DNA of 64,000 bases, taken from assembly GCA_024998625.1 (NCBI GenBank), contig JACOEL010000011.1, positions 79,168-143,167 on the forward strand. Reading direction: 5' to 3'. Both the position numbers and the translations under genes were made by a program. This document shows, piece by piece, positions 18,104 to 26,984 of the stretch. How positions within the stretch are numbered: the stretch's first letter is position 1; each line of letters opens with the position of its first letter. Below the pieces are notes generated by a model. It worked only from the letters and a program-made list of their open reading frames with translations. It was not told the DNA's origin and ran no database searches. Origin of the DNA: Nitrospira sp. (GTDB lineage: Bacteria > Nitrospirota > Nitrospiria > Nitrospirales > Nitrospiraceae).

Positions 18104-20107
18104 GTGTCCGACTCTATTGATCTGATCGTCAAACTGATTCCCCTGTTCCCGCTGATGGCCGTCATTGTGAACGGCCTCTTCGGGCATCGGTATTCCCATG
18201 ACCTGGCTCACCGGTTTGCGTGGGGATCGGTACTGATGTCCTTCCTCTGTGTGCTGGCCGTCTTCACGGAGACCCTGCGAACAGGCGCGGCTCGTGAAGT
18301 GGTCGCCTACAAGTGGATTTTCGGCGGCGATCTCACAATCAATCTCGCCTATTTGATCGATCCGTTGACCTGCATCATGTTGCTGGTCATCACGGGAGTG
18401 GGATTCCTGATCCACGTCTACTCCGTGGGGTACATGCACGGAGAATCCGGCTTCACGCGATTCTTTGTGTACATGAATCTGTTTATGGTTTCGATGCTCC
18501 TGCTGGTGATGGGCAATAACTATGTTGTCCTCTTTATCGGCTGGGAAGGCGTCGGACTCTGCTCCTATCTGTTGATCGGGTACTACTACGACAAGGTCTC
18601 CGCCGCCAAAGCGGCCACCAAAGCCTTTGTGGTCAATCGAATCGGTGATGCCGGATTCCTCCTAGCAATCTTCCTGGTGTTCGTGAACTTCCGAACTCTC
18701 GACTACACCCAGGTGATGCAGAACGCCGCACAGCTCTCGCCTGAAATGGCCACCGCCATCGCGCTCTGCCTGTTGGTTGGGGCCGTCGGAAAATCCGCGC
18801 AACTTCCGCTCTATACCTGGCTGCCCGACGCGATGGAAGGGCCGACCCCGGTCAGTGCGCTCATCCATGCGGCCACTATGGTCACGGCAGGCGTTTATAT
18901 GATCGTCCGGAATCACGCCATCTTCGATCTGTCGCCCACCGCCATGACGACCGTCGCCTGGATCGGCGGACTCACCGCGCTCTTCGCCGCTACGATCGGC
19001 CTAGTACAGACCGACATCAAGCGCGTCCTGGCCTATTCAACCGTCAGCCAGCTCGGGTATATGTTCCTCGGCTGCGGTCTCGGAGCGTATACTGCCGCCG
19101 TCTTCCATCTGATGACCCATGCGTTCTTTAAAGCGCTCTTGTTCTTGTCCGCCGGTTCCGTCATCCACGCATTGTCCGGCGAGCAGGATATCCGCAAGAT
19201 GGGCGCGTTGAAGTCGAAGATCCCCTGGACTCACACGCTCTTCCTGATCGGCACGATAGCGATTGCCGGAATTCCGCCGTTAGCGGGCTTCTGGAGCAAA
19301 GACGAAATCATGGGCCATGCCTTCGTGCATCATCACTATGTACTCTATGGCATGGCAGCAGTCGGCGCATTCCTGACCTCGTTCTACATGTTCCGCCTGA
19401 CCTATCTCACGTTCTATGGCACCTCGCGGCTGGATCACCACACCGCCGAGCACGTGCACGAATCCCCGATGGTGATGATCGGTCCCCTCGTCGTGTTGGC
19501 CACCCTCTCCGTCATCGGTGGCTTCCCCGGTGTTCCACCTGAAAACGGCTGGTTCCACCACTTCCTGCACTCAGTGGCAGGCGTGGCTGGGGAGGAGCAC
19601 GCCACCGCGCCAGCGCTGATGCTCGGGCTGATGGGCACGGCCACCGCCATTGCGCTCCTGGGCTGGGGACTGGCGCATTACTTTTACAGCGGGCCTTCCT
19701 CCGCAGCAGATGCGCTCGCCGCACGGATGCCGGGCGTGTATACGACCCTGCTGAACAAATACTTTGTCGACGAACTGTACGACCGGCTGTTCGTGGAGCC
19801 GACCAAGCAGATCGGAAGACTCTGCGACTGGTTTGATCGCACGATCATCGACGGCCTGGTCCGATCTATCGATCGTGGGACAGACGTCAGTTCAGCGGCC
19901 ATCACCTGGACCGAAAAACATGTGGTCTATGCCGGCTTGAACATCATCGGCTATGCGAACCACCTCCTCGCCCGCTCGTGGCGGCGGCTTCAGACCGGCA
20001 TGGTGCATCAGTACGCGGCCATCATCGTGGCGGGACTCTTTATTCTCGTGCACCTCATTCTCTTGATTTGGACCGGAAGCGGTACCAACGGGTATTTATT
20101 ACGCTGA
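18104..20107 (+). CDS. nuoL: NADH-quinone oxidoreductase subunit L
   Basis: 667 residues, somewhat longer than the 613 of E. coli NuoL. GTG start one base after the nuoK stop. Antiporter-like subunit with LPDAMEGPTPVSALIHAATM, GWEGVGLCSYLLIGYY, and the Lys and His residues of the proton path. The C-terminal region carries the long lateral helix (about residues 540-600) and a final membrane anchor. In complexes with a second NuoM the lateral helix is known to be extended; the extra length here fits that, but I cannot align it exactly. Confidence 0.94.
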   Translation: MSDSIDLIVKLIPLFPLMAVIVNGLFGHRYSHDLAHRFAWGSVLMSFLCVLAVFTETLRTGAAREVVAYKWIFGGDLTINLAYLIDPLTCIMLLVITGVGFLIHVYSVGYMHGESGFTRFFVYMNLFMVSMLLLVMGNNYVVLFIGWEGVGLCSYLLIGYYYDKVSAAKAATKAFVVNRIGDAGFLLAIFLVFVNFRTLDYTQVMQNAAQLSPEMATAIALCLLVGAVGKSAQLPLYTWLPDAMEGPTPVSALIHAATMVTAGVYMIVRNHAIFDLSPTAMTTVAWIGGLTALFAATIGLVQTDIKRVLAYSTVSQLGYMFLGCGLGAYTAAVFHLMTHAFFKALLFLSAGSVIHALSGEQDIRKMGALKSKIPWTHTLFLIGTIAIAGIPPLAGFWSKDEIMGHAFVHHHYVLYGMAAVGAFLTSFYMFRLTYLTFYGTSRLDHHTAEHVHESPMVMIGPLVVLATLSVIGGFPGVPPENGWFHHFLHSVAGVAGEEHATAPALMLGLMGTATAIALLGWGLAHYFYSGPSSAADALAARMPGVYTTLLNKYFVDELYDRLFVEPTKQIGRLCDWFDRTIIDGLVRSIDRGTDVSSAAITWTEKHVVYAGLNIIGYANHLLARSWRRLQTGMVHQYAAIIVAGLFILVHLILLIWTGSGTNGYLLR

Positions 20108-20131
20108 TGCAGCAGAATTTCTGGACACACG

Positions 20132-21691
20132 ATGCTTGAAGAGTTCAGTTTTGGATTCCCGATCCTCTCGTACCTGATCTTCCTCCCGCTCGCGGGCGCG
20201 GCGGTGCTTTGGTTGATCGAAGACGAAGATCTTCTCAAGACGACGACATTGGGCATCACCCTGGTGGAACTGGCCCTGGCCTGCCTCGTGCTGGTGCGCT
20301 TCGTACCGGATTCCGCTGCCATGCAATTCGCCGAGCATGCGCGCTGGATGCCGGCGCTCGGCATCGGCTACCATCTCGCCGTCGACGGCATCAGCGTGCT
20401 CTTTGTAGGGCTGACTGCATTTCTCACCGTACTGGTCGTCATCTACTCATGGGACACCGTGCGCAATCAGGTTCGCCTCTACTTCATGGCACTCTTGGCC
20501 CTAGAGACCACCACCATGGGCATCTTTGCGTCGATCGACCTGATTCTGTTCTTTGTTTTTTGGGAACTCATGCTCATCCCCAGCTACTTCCTGATCAAAT
20601 TGTGGGGCGGAGGAGCAGAGCGCCACTACGCAGCCCTCAAATATGTGCTCTACACACTCCTCGGCAGCGTCTTTATGCTGGTCGGCATCGCCTTGCTGGA
20701 CATCAACTATCACCAGTGGGCCGTGACGCATCACCTCGACCACGTCTACTCGTTCGATCTGCTGGAGTTGCTCTCGGTCCCGATCCCGCTCTCCCAGCAA
20801 ATTTTGATCTTCTGGCTCATGTTCATGGGATTCGCCTTCAAGGCACCGGTGTTCCCATTTCACACCTGGCTCCCTGACGCTCTCGTAGAAGGCCCCATCG
20901 GTATGGCCGTCATGTTAGCCGGGATGAAATTGGGCACCTATGGGTTCCTTCGTTTTACCTTCCCCTTGCTGCCCGATGCATCAAAAAGCGAAGGCGTCGT
21001 CTCGATCGTCATGGTCCTGGCTCTCGCGGCAATTTTGTACGGAGCGGTGGTGGCCCTCATTCAATCGGACTTCAAGCGCCTCCTCGCATTCAGCAGCATC
21101 AGCCACCTCGGGTTTGTGGTGGTCGGGCTCTTTGCCCTGAATTTTCAGGGCTTGCAGGGGAGCCTCCTGACCATGATCAACCTCGGCTTCAGCACCGCCG
21201 GTCTCTTCTTCATGGCAGGCTTCTTATCAAGCAGACAACAGAGTTCCCAATTGTCCGCCTTCGGAGGATTCGCGAAACAGGTGCCGCTCCTGGCCTCGTT
21301 CCTCCTGTTGATCGGTATGGCCTCCATCGGACTGCCTGGGACCAATGGTTTTGTGGGTGAATTTCTGATCCTCCTCGGCGCCTTCAAAGCCAAATGGTGG
21401 TATGGAGCCGTGGCGGTCACCGGCGTCATCTTTGGAGCGGCCTATTTCTTGTGGTATTACGAGCGAGCCATGCTCGGCCCGCTTAGCAAGAATATCTCTG
21501 CCACGATCAAGGACCTGCACATGCGGGAAGTCACCATCGCACTCTCACTCTCGGTGATGATCTTGTGGATCGGCCTGTACCCGTCACCCTTCCTGAGAAT
21601 GATGAATGGATCGATTCAAGCCCTCGTCGATCGTTTGGATCGTGCCAAAGTGGCTTCGGTAGACACTGTCATCCACGTGCCGGCTAAGTAG
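20132..21691 (+). CDS. nuoM: NADH-quinone oxidoreductase subunit M, copy 1
   Basis: 519 residues, antiporter-like proton-pumping subunit. FVFWELMLIPSYFLIKLWG carries the conserved Glu, FHTWLPDALVEGPIGMAVML the broken-helix region and FSSISHLGFV the Lys/His helix zone. By these signatures it is close to normal NuoM. It is followed 4 bases later by a second, more divergent NuoM. Confidence 0.92.
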   Translation: MLEEFSFGFPILSYLIFLPLAGAAVLWLIEDEDLLKTTTLGITLVELALACLVLVRFVPDSAAMQFAEHARWMPALGIGYHLAVDGISVLFVGLTAFLTVLVVIYSWDTVRNQVRLYFMALLALETTTMGIFASIDLILFFVFWELMLIPSYFLIKLWGGGAERHYAALKYVLYTLLGSVFMLVGIALLDINYHQWAVTHHLDHVYSFDLLELLSVPIPLSQQILIFWLMFMGFAFKAPVFPFHTWLPDALVEGPIGMAVMLAGMKLGTYGFLRFTFPLLPDASKSEGVVSIVMVLALAAILYGAVVALIQSDFKRLLAFSSISHLGFVVVGLFALNFQGLQGSLLTMINLGFSTAGLFFMAGFLSSRQQSSQLSAFGGFAKQVPLLASFLLLIGMASIGLPGTNGFVGEFLILLGAFKAKWWYGAVAVTGVIFGAAYFLWYYERAMLGPLSKNISATIKDLHMREVTIALSLSVMILWIGLYPSPFLRMMNGSIQALVDRLDRAKVASVDTVIHVPAK

Positions 21692-21695
21692 GACC

Positions 21696-23351
21696 ATGGT
21701 TGAATACACGCTGCTCATTATTCTGTTCGCGCCGTTTGTCGGAGCCCTGGCTCTGATCTTCGTCTCCAACCGCCAGCTCTCGCTGGTCCGCGGCATTGCA
21801 GCCGGCTCGGCCTTTGTCTCATTGATCGCCTCAGTCTATCTTTTCTATGCCTACGATCCGTTGAAGGGCGGCTACCAATTTATCCAACGGATCGAATGGT
21901 CGCGACAGCTGGGGATCTCGCTTCATCTCGGGGTGGATGGAATCGGCACCCCGCTGGTCCTGGCCTCCAGCATCCTCCTCTTCGCCGGTATTTTCGTCTC
22001 CTGGCATATCAAAGACCGGGTCAAAGAGTTTTACATCTGGCTTCTGATTCTTGCCGCAGCGACCATCGGCGTATTCATGTCGCTGGATTTGTTCTTTCTG
22101 TATTTCTTCTACGAAATGTCCGTGATTCCCATGTATCTCCTCTTAGGCATGTGGGGGAGTCACACGAAAAAGTATCTCGAAATGACGGACGCCGAAGGCC
22201 TCAAGCAGCGGGATTCCGTTGGTTTTATCTTTAATTTCGGCGCGAACAGCAAAGAATATGCGGCCATGAAGTTGGTCCTGTTTCTGTCCGCATTCGCCGT
22301 CGCGGCATTAATGGGCATTCTCCTGATTTACAAGTTCTCAGGACTCAACACCTTCGATATTCTGGTTTTGCGCGAACAGGCCCATTTCTCGGGTCCCCTG
22401 GCCACGCTGATCTGGCTGTTGATCTTTTTCGGCTTTGCATCGATCGCACCGATCTGGCCGCTGCACTCCTGGTCTCCGGTCGGCCACGCGGCCGCCCCGG
22501 CTGCAACCAGTATGTTGCACGCGGGCGTGCTGATGAAATTGGGACATTTCTCGATTATCCGGGTCGCTTTCGAAATTCTGCCCGAGACCACCCGCGAACT
22601 CATGCCCATTGCCGCGGTGCTGTGCATCTTTAGTATCATCTACGGAGGACTCGTCGCCTATTACGCAAAGGACACCAAGTACGTCATCGGCTATTCCAGC
22701 TCCAGCCATATGGGCTACGTGTTCCTGGGAATGGCCGCTCTCGACTATATCAGCCTGAGCGGAGCCGTCATCTATATGTTCGCTCACGCCATGGCCACCG
22801 GGATGCTCTTCGCCATGGCCGGCTGGGTCTACGATCAAACCCATACCCGCGACATTCCCTCGCTGGGAGGCCTCTCCAACCGGATGCCGTTTATTTCCGC
22901 CGCTTTCGTCATCGGCTGTATGGCTTCGATCGGAATGCCCGGCACCGTGAACTTTATCGCTGAAGTCATGATCATCGTCGGCAGTTGGAATAAGTACCCC
23001 TTCCAGGTCGTCGTTGCCGTTCTGGGTATCGTGCTGACCATGGCCTATCTCTTCAAGATGATGCGCGGCCTGTTCTACGGATCCATGGCGGAGAAATACA
23101 GCCACTCACACGATGCCGTGACCGTCGTTGATCGCATGCCGCTGCTGATCATGATCACCGTCAGCATCAGTTTTGGAATTTTCCCGGGCCACCTCTACTC
23201 AGTCGTCCGATCCGGGGTCGATCCCTTGATCGCTCGTATCACCAAGGTCGTCCCGGTTGCGGAGCACCCTATGAACCTTCCACATGCCACCTCGCCAACC
23301 GTACCCACATCCGCTTCCCGTGAAGCACTTGCCAAGGTGACCCCGCGATGA
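21696..23351 (+). CDS. nuoM: NADH-quinone oxidoreductase subunit M, copy 2
   Basis: 551 residues. YFFYEMSVIPMYLLLGMWG keeps the key Glu, and GYSSSSHMGYVFLGM the later helix. The broken-helix loop differs: LHSWSPVGHAAAPAATSMLHAGVLMKLG replaces the LPDAHxEAP form (shown here only as short parts: SWSPVGHAAAPAATS). A soluble insertion of about 30 residues (GSHTKKYLEMTDAEGLKQRD) lies between helices. This is the added pumping subunit of the so-called 2M complex I. Its stop overlaps the nuoN start. Confidence 0.9.
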   Translation: MVEYTLLIILFAPFVGALALIFVSNRQLSLVRGIAAGSAFVSLIASVYLFYAYDPLKGGYQFIQRIEWSRQLGISLHLGVDGIGTPLVLASSILLFAGIFVSWHIKDRVKEFYIWLLILAAATIGVFMSLDLFFLYFFYEMSVIPMYLLLGMWGSHTKKYLEMTDAEGLKQRDSVGFIFNFGANSKEYAAMKLVLFLSAFAVAALMGILLIYKFSGLNTFDILVLREQAHFSGPLATLIWLLIFFGFASIAPIWPLHSWSPVGHAAAPAATSMLHAGVLMKLGHFSIIRVAFEILPETTRELMPIAAVLCIFSIIYGGLVAYYAKDTKYVIGYSSSSHMGYVFLGMAALDYISLSGAVIYMFAHAMATGMLFAMAGWVYDQTHTRDIPSLGGLSNRMPFISAAFVIGCMASIGMPGTVNFIAEVMIIVGSWNKYPFQVVVAVLGIVLTMAYLFKMMRGLFYGSMAEKYSHSHDAVTVVDRMPLLIMITVSISFGIFPGHLYSVVRSGVDPLIARITKVVPVAEHPMNLPHATSPTVPTSASREALAKVTPR

Positions 23352-24844
23352 CTTTTTCCCTTACCCTGTCGGTCAGCGATCTCCTGCTCCTGCTACCGGA
23401 GCTGTTCCTCACTGCCTGGCTCTGCGTTGTCCTGATTGTCGATTTTTCGTTCAAGCGGATCGTTCAGGAACAGCTCGCGTACCTGAGCATTCTTGGATTG
23501 GTGATCACGCTGGCCTGCCTGGCCTGGTTTGATATGACCGGCATCACCGGCACCCTTTTCGGCAAGATGTTCGTTCTGGACCGGATGGCGATCTTCTTCA
23601 AAGTGATGATCCTCCTCGCCACGATCCTGGTCATTCTCTTGTCGATCGATTATGTCCATCGCTTTTCTTTCTTCCGGGGGGAGTACTATTTCCTCGTCGT
23701 CATGTCGGCATTAGGCATGATGTTCATGACCTCGGCCAACGACTTGCTGTCGCTCTTCGTCACCCTGGAATTCGCGACCTTCGGCTTTTATGTCCTGGTG
23801 TCCTATCTCCGTGACGATATGGCATCCAACGAGGCAGGACTCAAGTTCTTCATCCTGGGAGTCTTTGCGGCGGGGCTGCTCGCCTATGGCATTAGCCTCG
23901 TCTATGGGGAGACAGGCAAGCTCGTCTTCTCGGAGATGATTGGCGCAGCCCCGACTACCGGCCTCGTTATTGGCTTCCTCCTCATTTTTGCCGCCTTGGG
24001 GTTTAAAATCGGCGCGGTCCCGTTCCATTCATGGATCCCCGATACGTATCACGGCGCACCGACGCCGGTCACCGCATTCCTGTCGATCGCGCCAAAAGTA
24101 GCCGCCTTTGCGATTCTGCTCCGCCTCTTCTTAGTGGCATTGGCCACCTTCAAGCCGGCCTGGGCATTGCTCATCGTGGCGACCTCCATCCTTTCGATGA
24201 CCTACGGCAACATCGTGGCAATCGCACAACGAAATGTGAAGCGGCTGTTAGCCTATTCCGGTATCGCGCAAGTCGGCAACGTGCTCATCGGCCTGGCGGC
24301 CGGGACCAAGATGGGGACCGATTCCATTTTGTTCTACCTCCTGACCTATCTCTTTGCAAACCTCGGAGCCTTCGCCGTTATCATGGCGATCAGCAATGCA
24401 GTAGGCAGCGATGAAATTGAGGATTACAGCGGACTCAACCGGCGCTCGCCGTTTCTGGCCTTTGCCATGCTGATTTTCCTGCTGTCGCTGGCCGGAGTTC
24501 CTCCGCTCGCCGGCTTCATCGGCAAGTTGTATATTTTTGTCGCAGCGATCAAGGAGGGGCTCTACATCCTGATCACGGTCGGCCTCGTCAACATCGTCGT
24601 GTCGATGTACTACTACCTGATCGTCGTCAAGAAGATGTACATCAACGAACCACTCGATTCTTCTCCCATCAAGACGACGGGTCCGTTGCGGGCGGTCATC
24701 TATGTCGGATTGGCCGGCACACTCGTGATCGGCATCTACCCACAGCCGTTCCTCGATTGGGCCGTGGCCGCCACACTGATGTTTTCCAATCTGCTGGGCC
24801 CTGCCGCTTCCATTCCCGTATCAGTCGCGCCGTTCGGCGGATAA
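23348..24844 (+). CDS. nuoN: NADH-quinone oxidoreductase subunit N
   Basis: 498 residues, the antiporter-like subunit closest to NuoK. LLSLFVTLEFATFGFYVLV carries the conserved Glu, VPFHSWIPDTYHGAPTPVTAFLS (positions about 225-247) the family loop, and LLAYSGIAQVGNVLIGL the Lys helix. It overlaps the preceding NuoM stop by 4 bases and ends the operon. No strong terminator hairpin follows. Confidence 0.94.
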   Translation: MTFSLTLSVSDLLLLLPELFLTAWLCVVLIVDFSFKRIVQEQLAYLSILGLVITLACLAWFDMTGITGTLFGKMFVLDRMAIFFKVMILLATILVILLSIDYVHRFSFFRGEYYFLVVMSALGMMFMTSANDLLSLFVTLEFATFGFYVLVSYLRDDMASNEAGLKFFILGVFAAGLLAYGISLVYGETGKLVFSEMIGAAPTTGLVIGFLLIFAALGFKIGAVPFHSWIPDTYHGAPTPVTAFLSIAPKVAAFAILLRLFLVALATFKPAWALLIVATSILSMTYGNIVAIAQRNVKRLLAYSGIAQVGNVLIGLAAGTKMGTDSILFYLLTYLFANLGAFAVIMAISNAVGSDEIEDYSGLNRRSPFLAFAMLIFLLSLAGVPPLAGFIGKLYIFVAAIKEGLYILITVGLVNIVVSMYYYLIVVKKMYINEPLDSSPIKTTGPLRAVIYVGLAGTLVIGIYPQPFLDWAVAATLMFSNLLGPAASIPVSVAPFGG

Positions 24845-24993
24845 GGGCCAGCCCGGATACGCCTTACGATTTCCACAAATCCCTTCGCTTATCAATAGCT
24901 TCTGCTACAATACAATCTCCTGATCTCTGGGCGGTTCACCGAGGCTCTGCAACCTTGCTCGGACGCTTCCCAATACCTCCGCCTGGATCTCGC

Positions 24994-26493
24994 ATGGGTA
25001 TGGACGAACCGAAACCCCAACAGGCCGTCAACACAGACGTCGAATCCGTCCTTCCTGCCCTTCCTTGGGGCGCACGTATACTTTCGCGCCTTTCTGTTCT
25101 TGGGCCGTTGGTCCTGGCATTTCAGAAACGCTCCATCGAACAACGCGTGCTCGCGGGATTCGGCCTCGTGTTCGCCGGCATCCTGGTCATTTCCGCCATT
25201 TCCTATCGCAATATGACCGTCCTCATACGCAATGGGCATCACGACCAGCGAAGTCATGAGTTCATCCAATCCCTGGCCGCAACCGGCGAGGCCATCGACG
25301 ATGCGGAGAATGGTCATCGACGATTCCTGGTCACCGGAGACGAGAGTTATCTCGCCGCCTACAACACCCTGCGAGAACGTGCACCGGAGTACCTCGGCTA
25401 CCTGCGTGAACTCACTGAACCTGACAGCATCCAGCGCGAGCGCGTTACACAACTCGAACAATTGATCACACAGCAACTTCGCGAAGAGCGGGCCGCGATC
25501 GACCTGCGAAACGAAACGGGGTTCGAGTCCGTGCGGACGATGGCCCTGGCCGGTGTGGCCAAAACCGCGCTCGATTCCGCCCGTCGCCTGCAAGCGCAGA
25601 TGGAACAGGATGAAACCAAGGCCCTCGCGCAACGCGTCGTCGAATCCACCACGACCACGCGCTCCAGCATTATCCTCCTGATCATCGGCGCCCTGCTGCT
25701 GTTCGTGCTGCTGGCTGCCGTATACTACCTGATTCGGCATGACATCACGGCACGGCGGCGGATCGCCGATGAACTCCAACGCCGCGGCGAACTGCTGGAG
25801 GCCGCCAATAAAGAGCTGGAGGCGTTCAGCTATTCCGTCTCCCACGACTTACGAGCCCCGTTGCGGCATATCGACGGCTATGCCTCGCTGCTGGCCAAGG
25901 CCGCCTCGATCTCGCTTGACGAGAAAACCAAGCGGTACTTACAGACGATTTCTGAATCCGCCACCAGGATGGGACAACTCATCGACGATCTGTTGGTGTT
26001 TTCACGAATGGGTCGGCAGGAAATGTTACGTGGAACAGTCAACCTGAACCAATTGATCGCCTCCGTGCTGCACGATCTGCGACATGACTTGCAAGATCGG
26101 ACAATCTCGTGGACAATCGCTCAACTCCCGGATGTCACAGGTGACGCAGCGATGTTGCGGCAAGTGTTTATGAATCTCGTGGCCAACGCAATCAAATTTA
26201 CCGGTACGCGGCCGCAGGCCACCATCGAGATCGGAAGCCGTGACAACGGGCAGGAGGAAGCGGTGTTATTCGTACGCGACAATGGGGTAGGATTTGATAT
26301 GCGCTACGCGAACAAGCTGTTCGGCGTCTTTCAGCGGCTTCACCGAGCGGATGAGTTCGAGGGGACGGGTATCGGACTGGCCAATGTCAGACGGATTATT
26401 CACCGGCATGGCGGGAAAACCTGGGCAGAAGGGGCGCTCGGCGAGGGCGCAACCTTTTACGTCAGCCTCCCGTTGGCGAGGACATCGGCATGA
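24994..26493 (+). CDS. CHASE3-domain membrane sensor histidine kinase
   Basis: 499 residues. An N-terminal helix (VLAGFGLVFAGILVISAIS, about residues 53-72) and a second helix near 230-250 (IILLIIGALLLFVLLAA) flank a periplasmic helical CHASE3 domain (EAIDDAENGHRRFLVTGDE is its signature). HisKA has FSYSVSHDLRAPLRHIDGY with the phospho-His. The ATPase has NLVANAIKF, DNGVGFD and GTGIGLANV, all intact. Kinases of this type pair with the small receivers of the Rcp1 class, and such a gene overlaps its stop. The start at 24994 gives a short cytoplasmic N-terminus. Confidence 0.88.
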   Translation: MGMDEPKPQQAVNTDVESVLPALPWGARILSRLSVLGPLVLAFQKRSIEQRVLAGFGLVFAGILVISAISYRNMTVLIRNGHHDQRSHEFIQSLAATGEAIDDAENGHRRFLVTGDESYLAAYNTLRERAPEYLGYLRELTEPDSIQRERVTQLEQLITQQLREERAAIDLRNETGFESVRTMALAGVAKTALDSARRLQAQMEQDETKALAQRVVESTTTTRSSIILLIIGALLLFVLLAAVYYLIRHDITARRRIADELQRRGELLEAANKELEAFSYSVSHDLRAPLRHIDGYASLLAKAASISLDEKTKRYLQTISESATRMGQLIDDLLVFSRMGRQEMLRGTVNLNQLIASVLHDLRHDLQDRTISWTIAQLPDVTGDAAMLRQVFMNLVANAIKFTGTRPQATIEIGSRDNGQEEAVLFVRDNGVGFDMRYANKLFGVFQRLHRADEFEGTGIGLANVRRIIHRHGGKTWAEGALGEGATFYVSLPLARTSA

Positions 26494-26951
26494 CTCTGAC
26501 CAAACCCATATTACTGGCGGAAGACAATCCACGCGATGCCGAGCTCGCTCTGGCGGCGATGGAAGAGCATCATCTTGCGGATAAGGTCATCCTCTGTCAC
26601 GACGGCGCCGAAGTACTGGATTACCTCTACTGCCGTGGCCACTTCAAAGCCCGCCTCCAGGGTAATCCCGCGGTCGTACTCCTCGACTTGAAGATGCCGA
26701 AAGTCGACGGCCTCGAGGTACTGCGCACCATCAAGGGCGACGCCGCCCTGAAACCCATCCCCGTGGTGATGCTGACATCATCCAGGGAAGAGCGGGACCT
26801 GGTTGAAAGTTATGCGTTGGGCGCCAACGCCTATGTGGTCAAGCCGGTCGAGTTTCATCAGTTTCTCAAGGCCGTCAAAGAGCTCGGTGTGTTCTGGGGG
26901 ATGATCAACGAACCGCCTCCTGAGGGGGCGAGCCGCGCAACCAGCCGGTGA
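26490..26951 (+). CDS. Rcp1-type single-domain response regulator
   Basis: 153 residues. LAEDNPRDAELALAAME holds the acidic pocket, VVLLDLKMPKVDGLEVL the phospho-Asp, VMLTSS the Thr, and YVVKPVEFHQF the Lys. The extra loop after the second helix (YLYCRGHFKARLQGNP) is typical of Rcp1-type receivers that serve phytochrome-like and CHASE3 kinases. It overlaps the upstream kinase by 4 bases, so the two are very likely translated together. Confidence 0.9.
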   Translation: MTLTKPILLAEDNPRDAELALAAMEEHHLADKVILCHDGAEVLDYLYCRGHFKARLQGNPAVVLLDLKMPKVDGLEVLRTIKGDAALKPIPVVMLTSSREERDLVESYALGANAYVVKPVEFHQFLKAVKELGVFWGMINEPPPEGASRATSR

Positions 26952-26984
26952 ACCCCCGTTCAGGACTCTGTCCCGATACACACG

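Noticed and set aside
24757..24993. Upstream extension of the CHASE3 kinase
   Set aside because: It overlaps the end of nuoN in another frame and is Arg-rich shadow; the ATG at 24994 gives a normal kinase.
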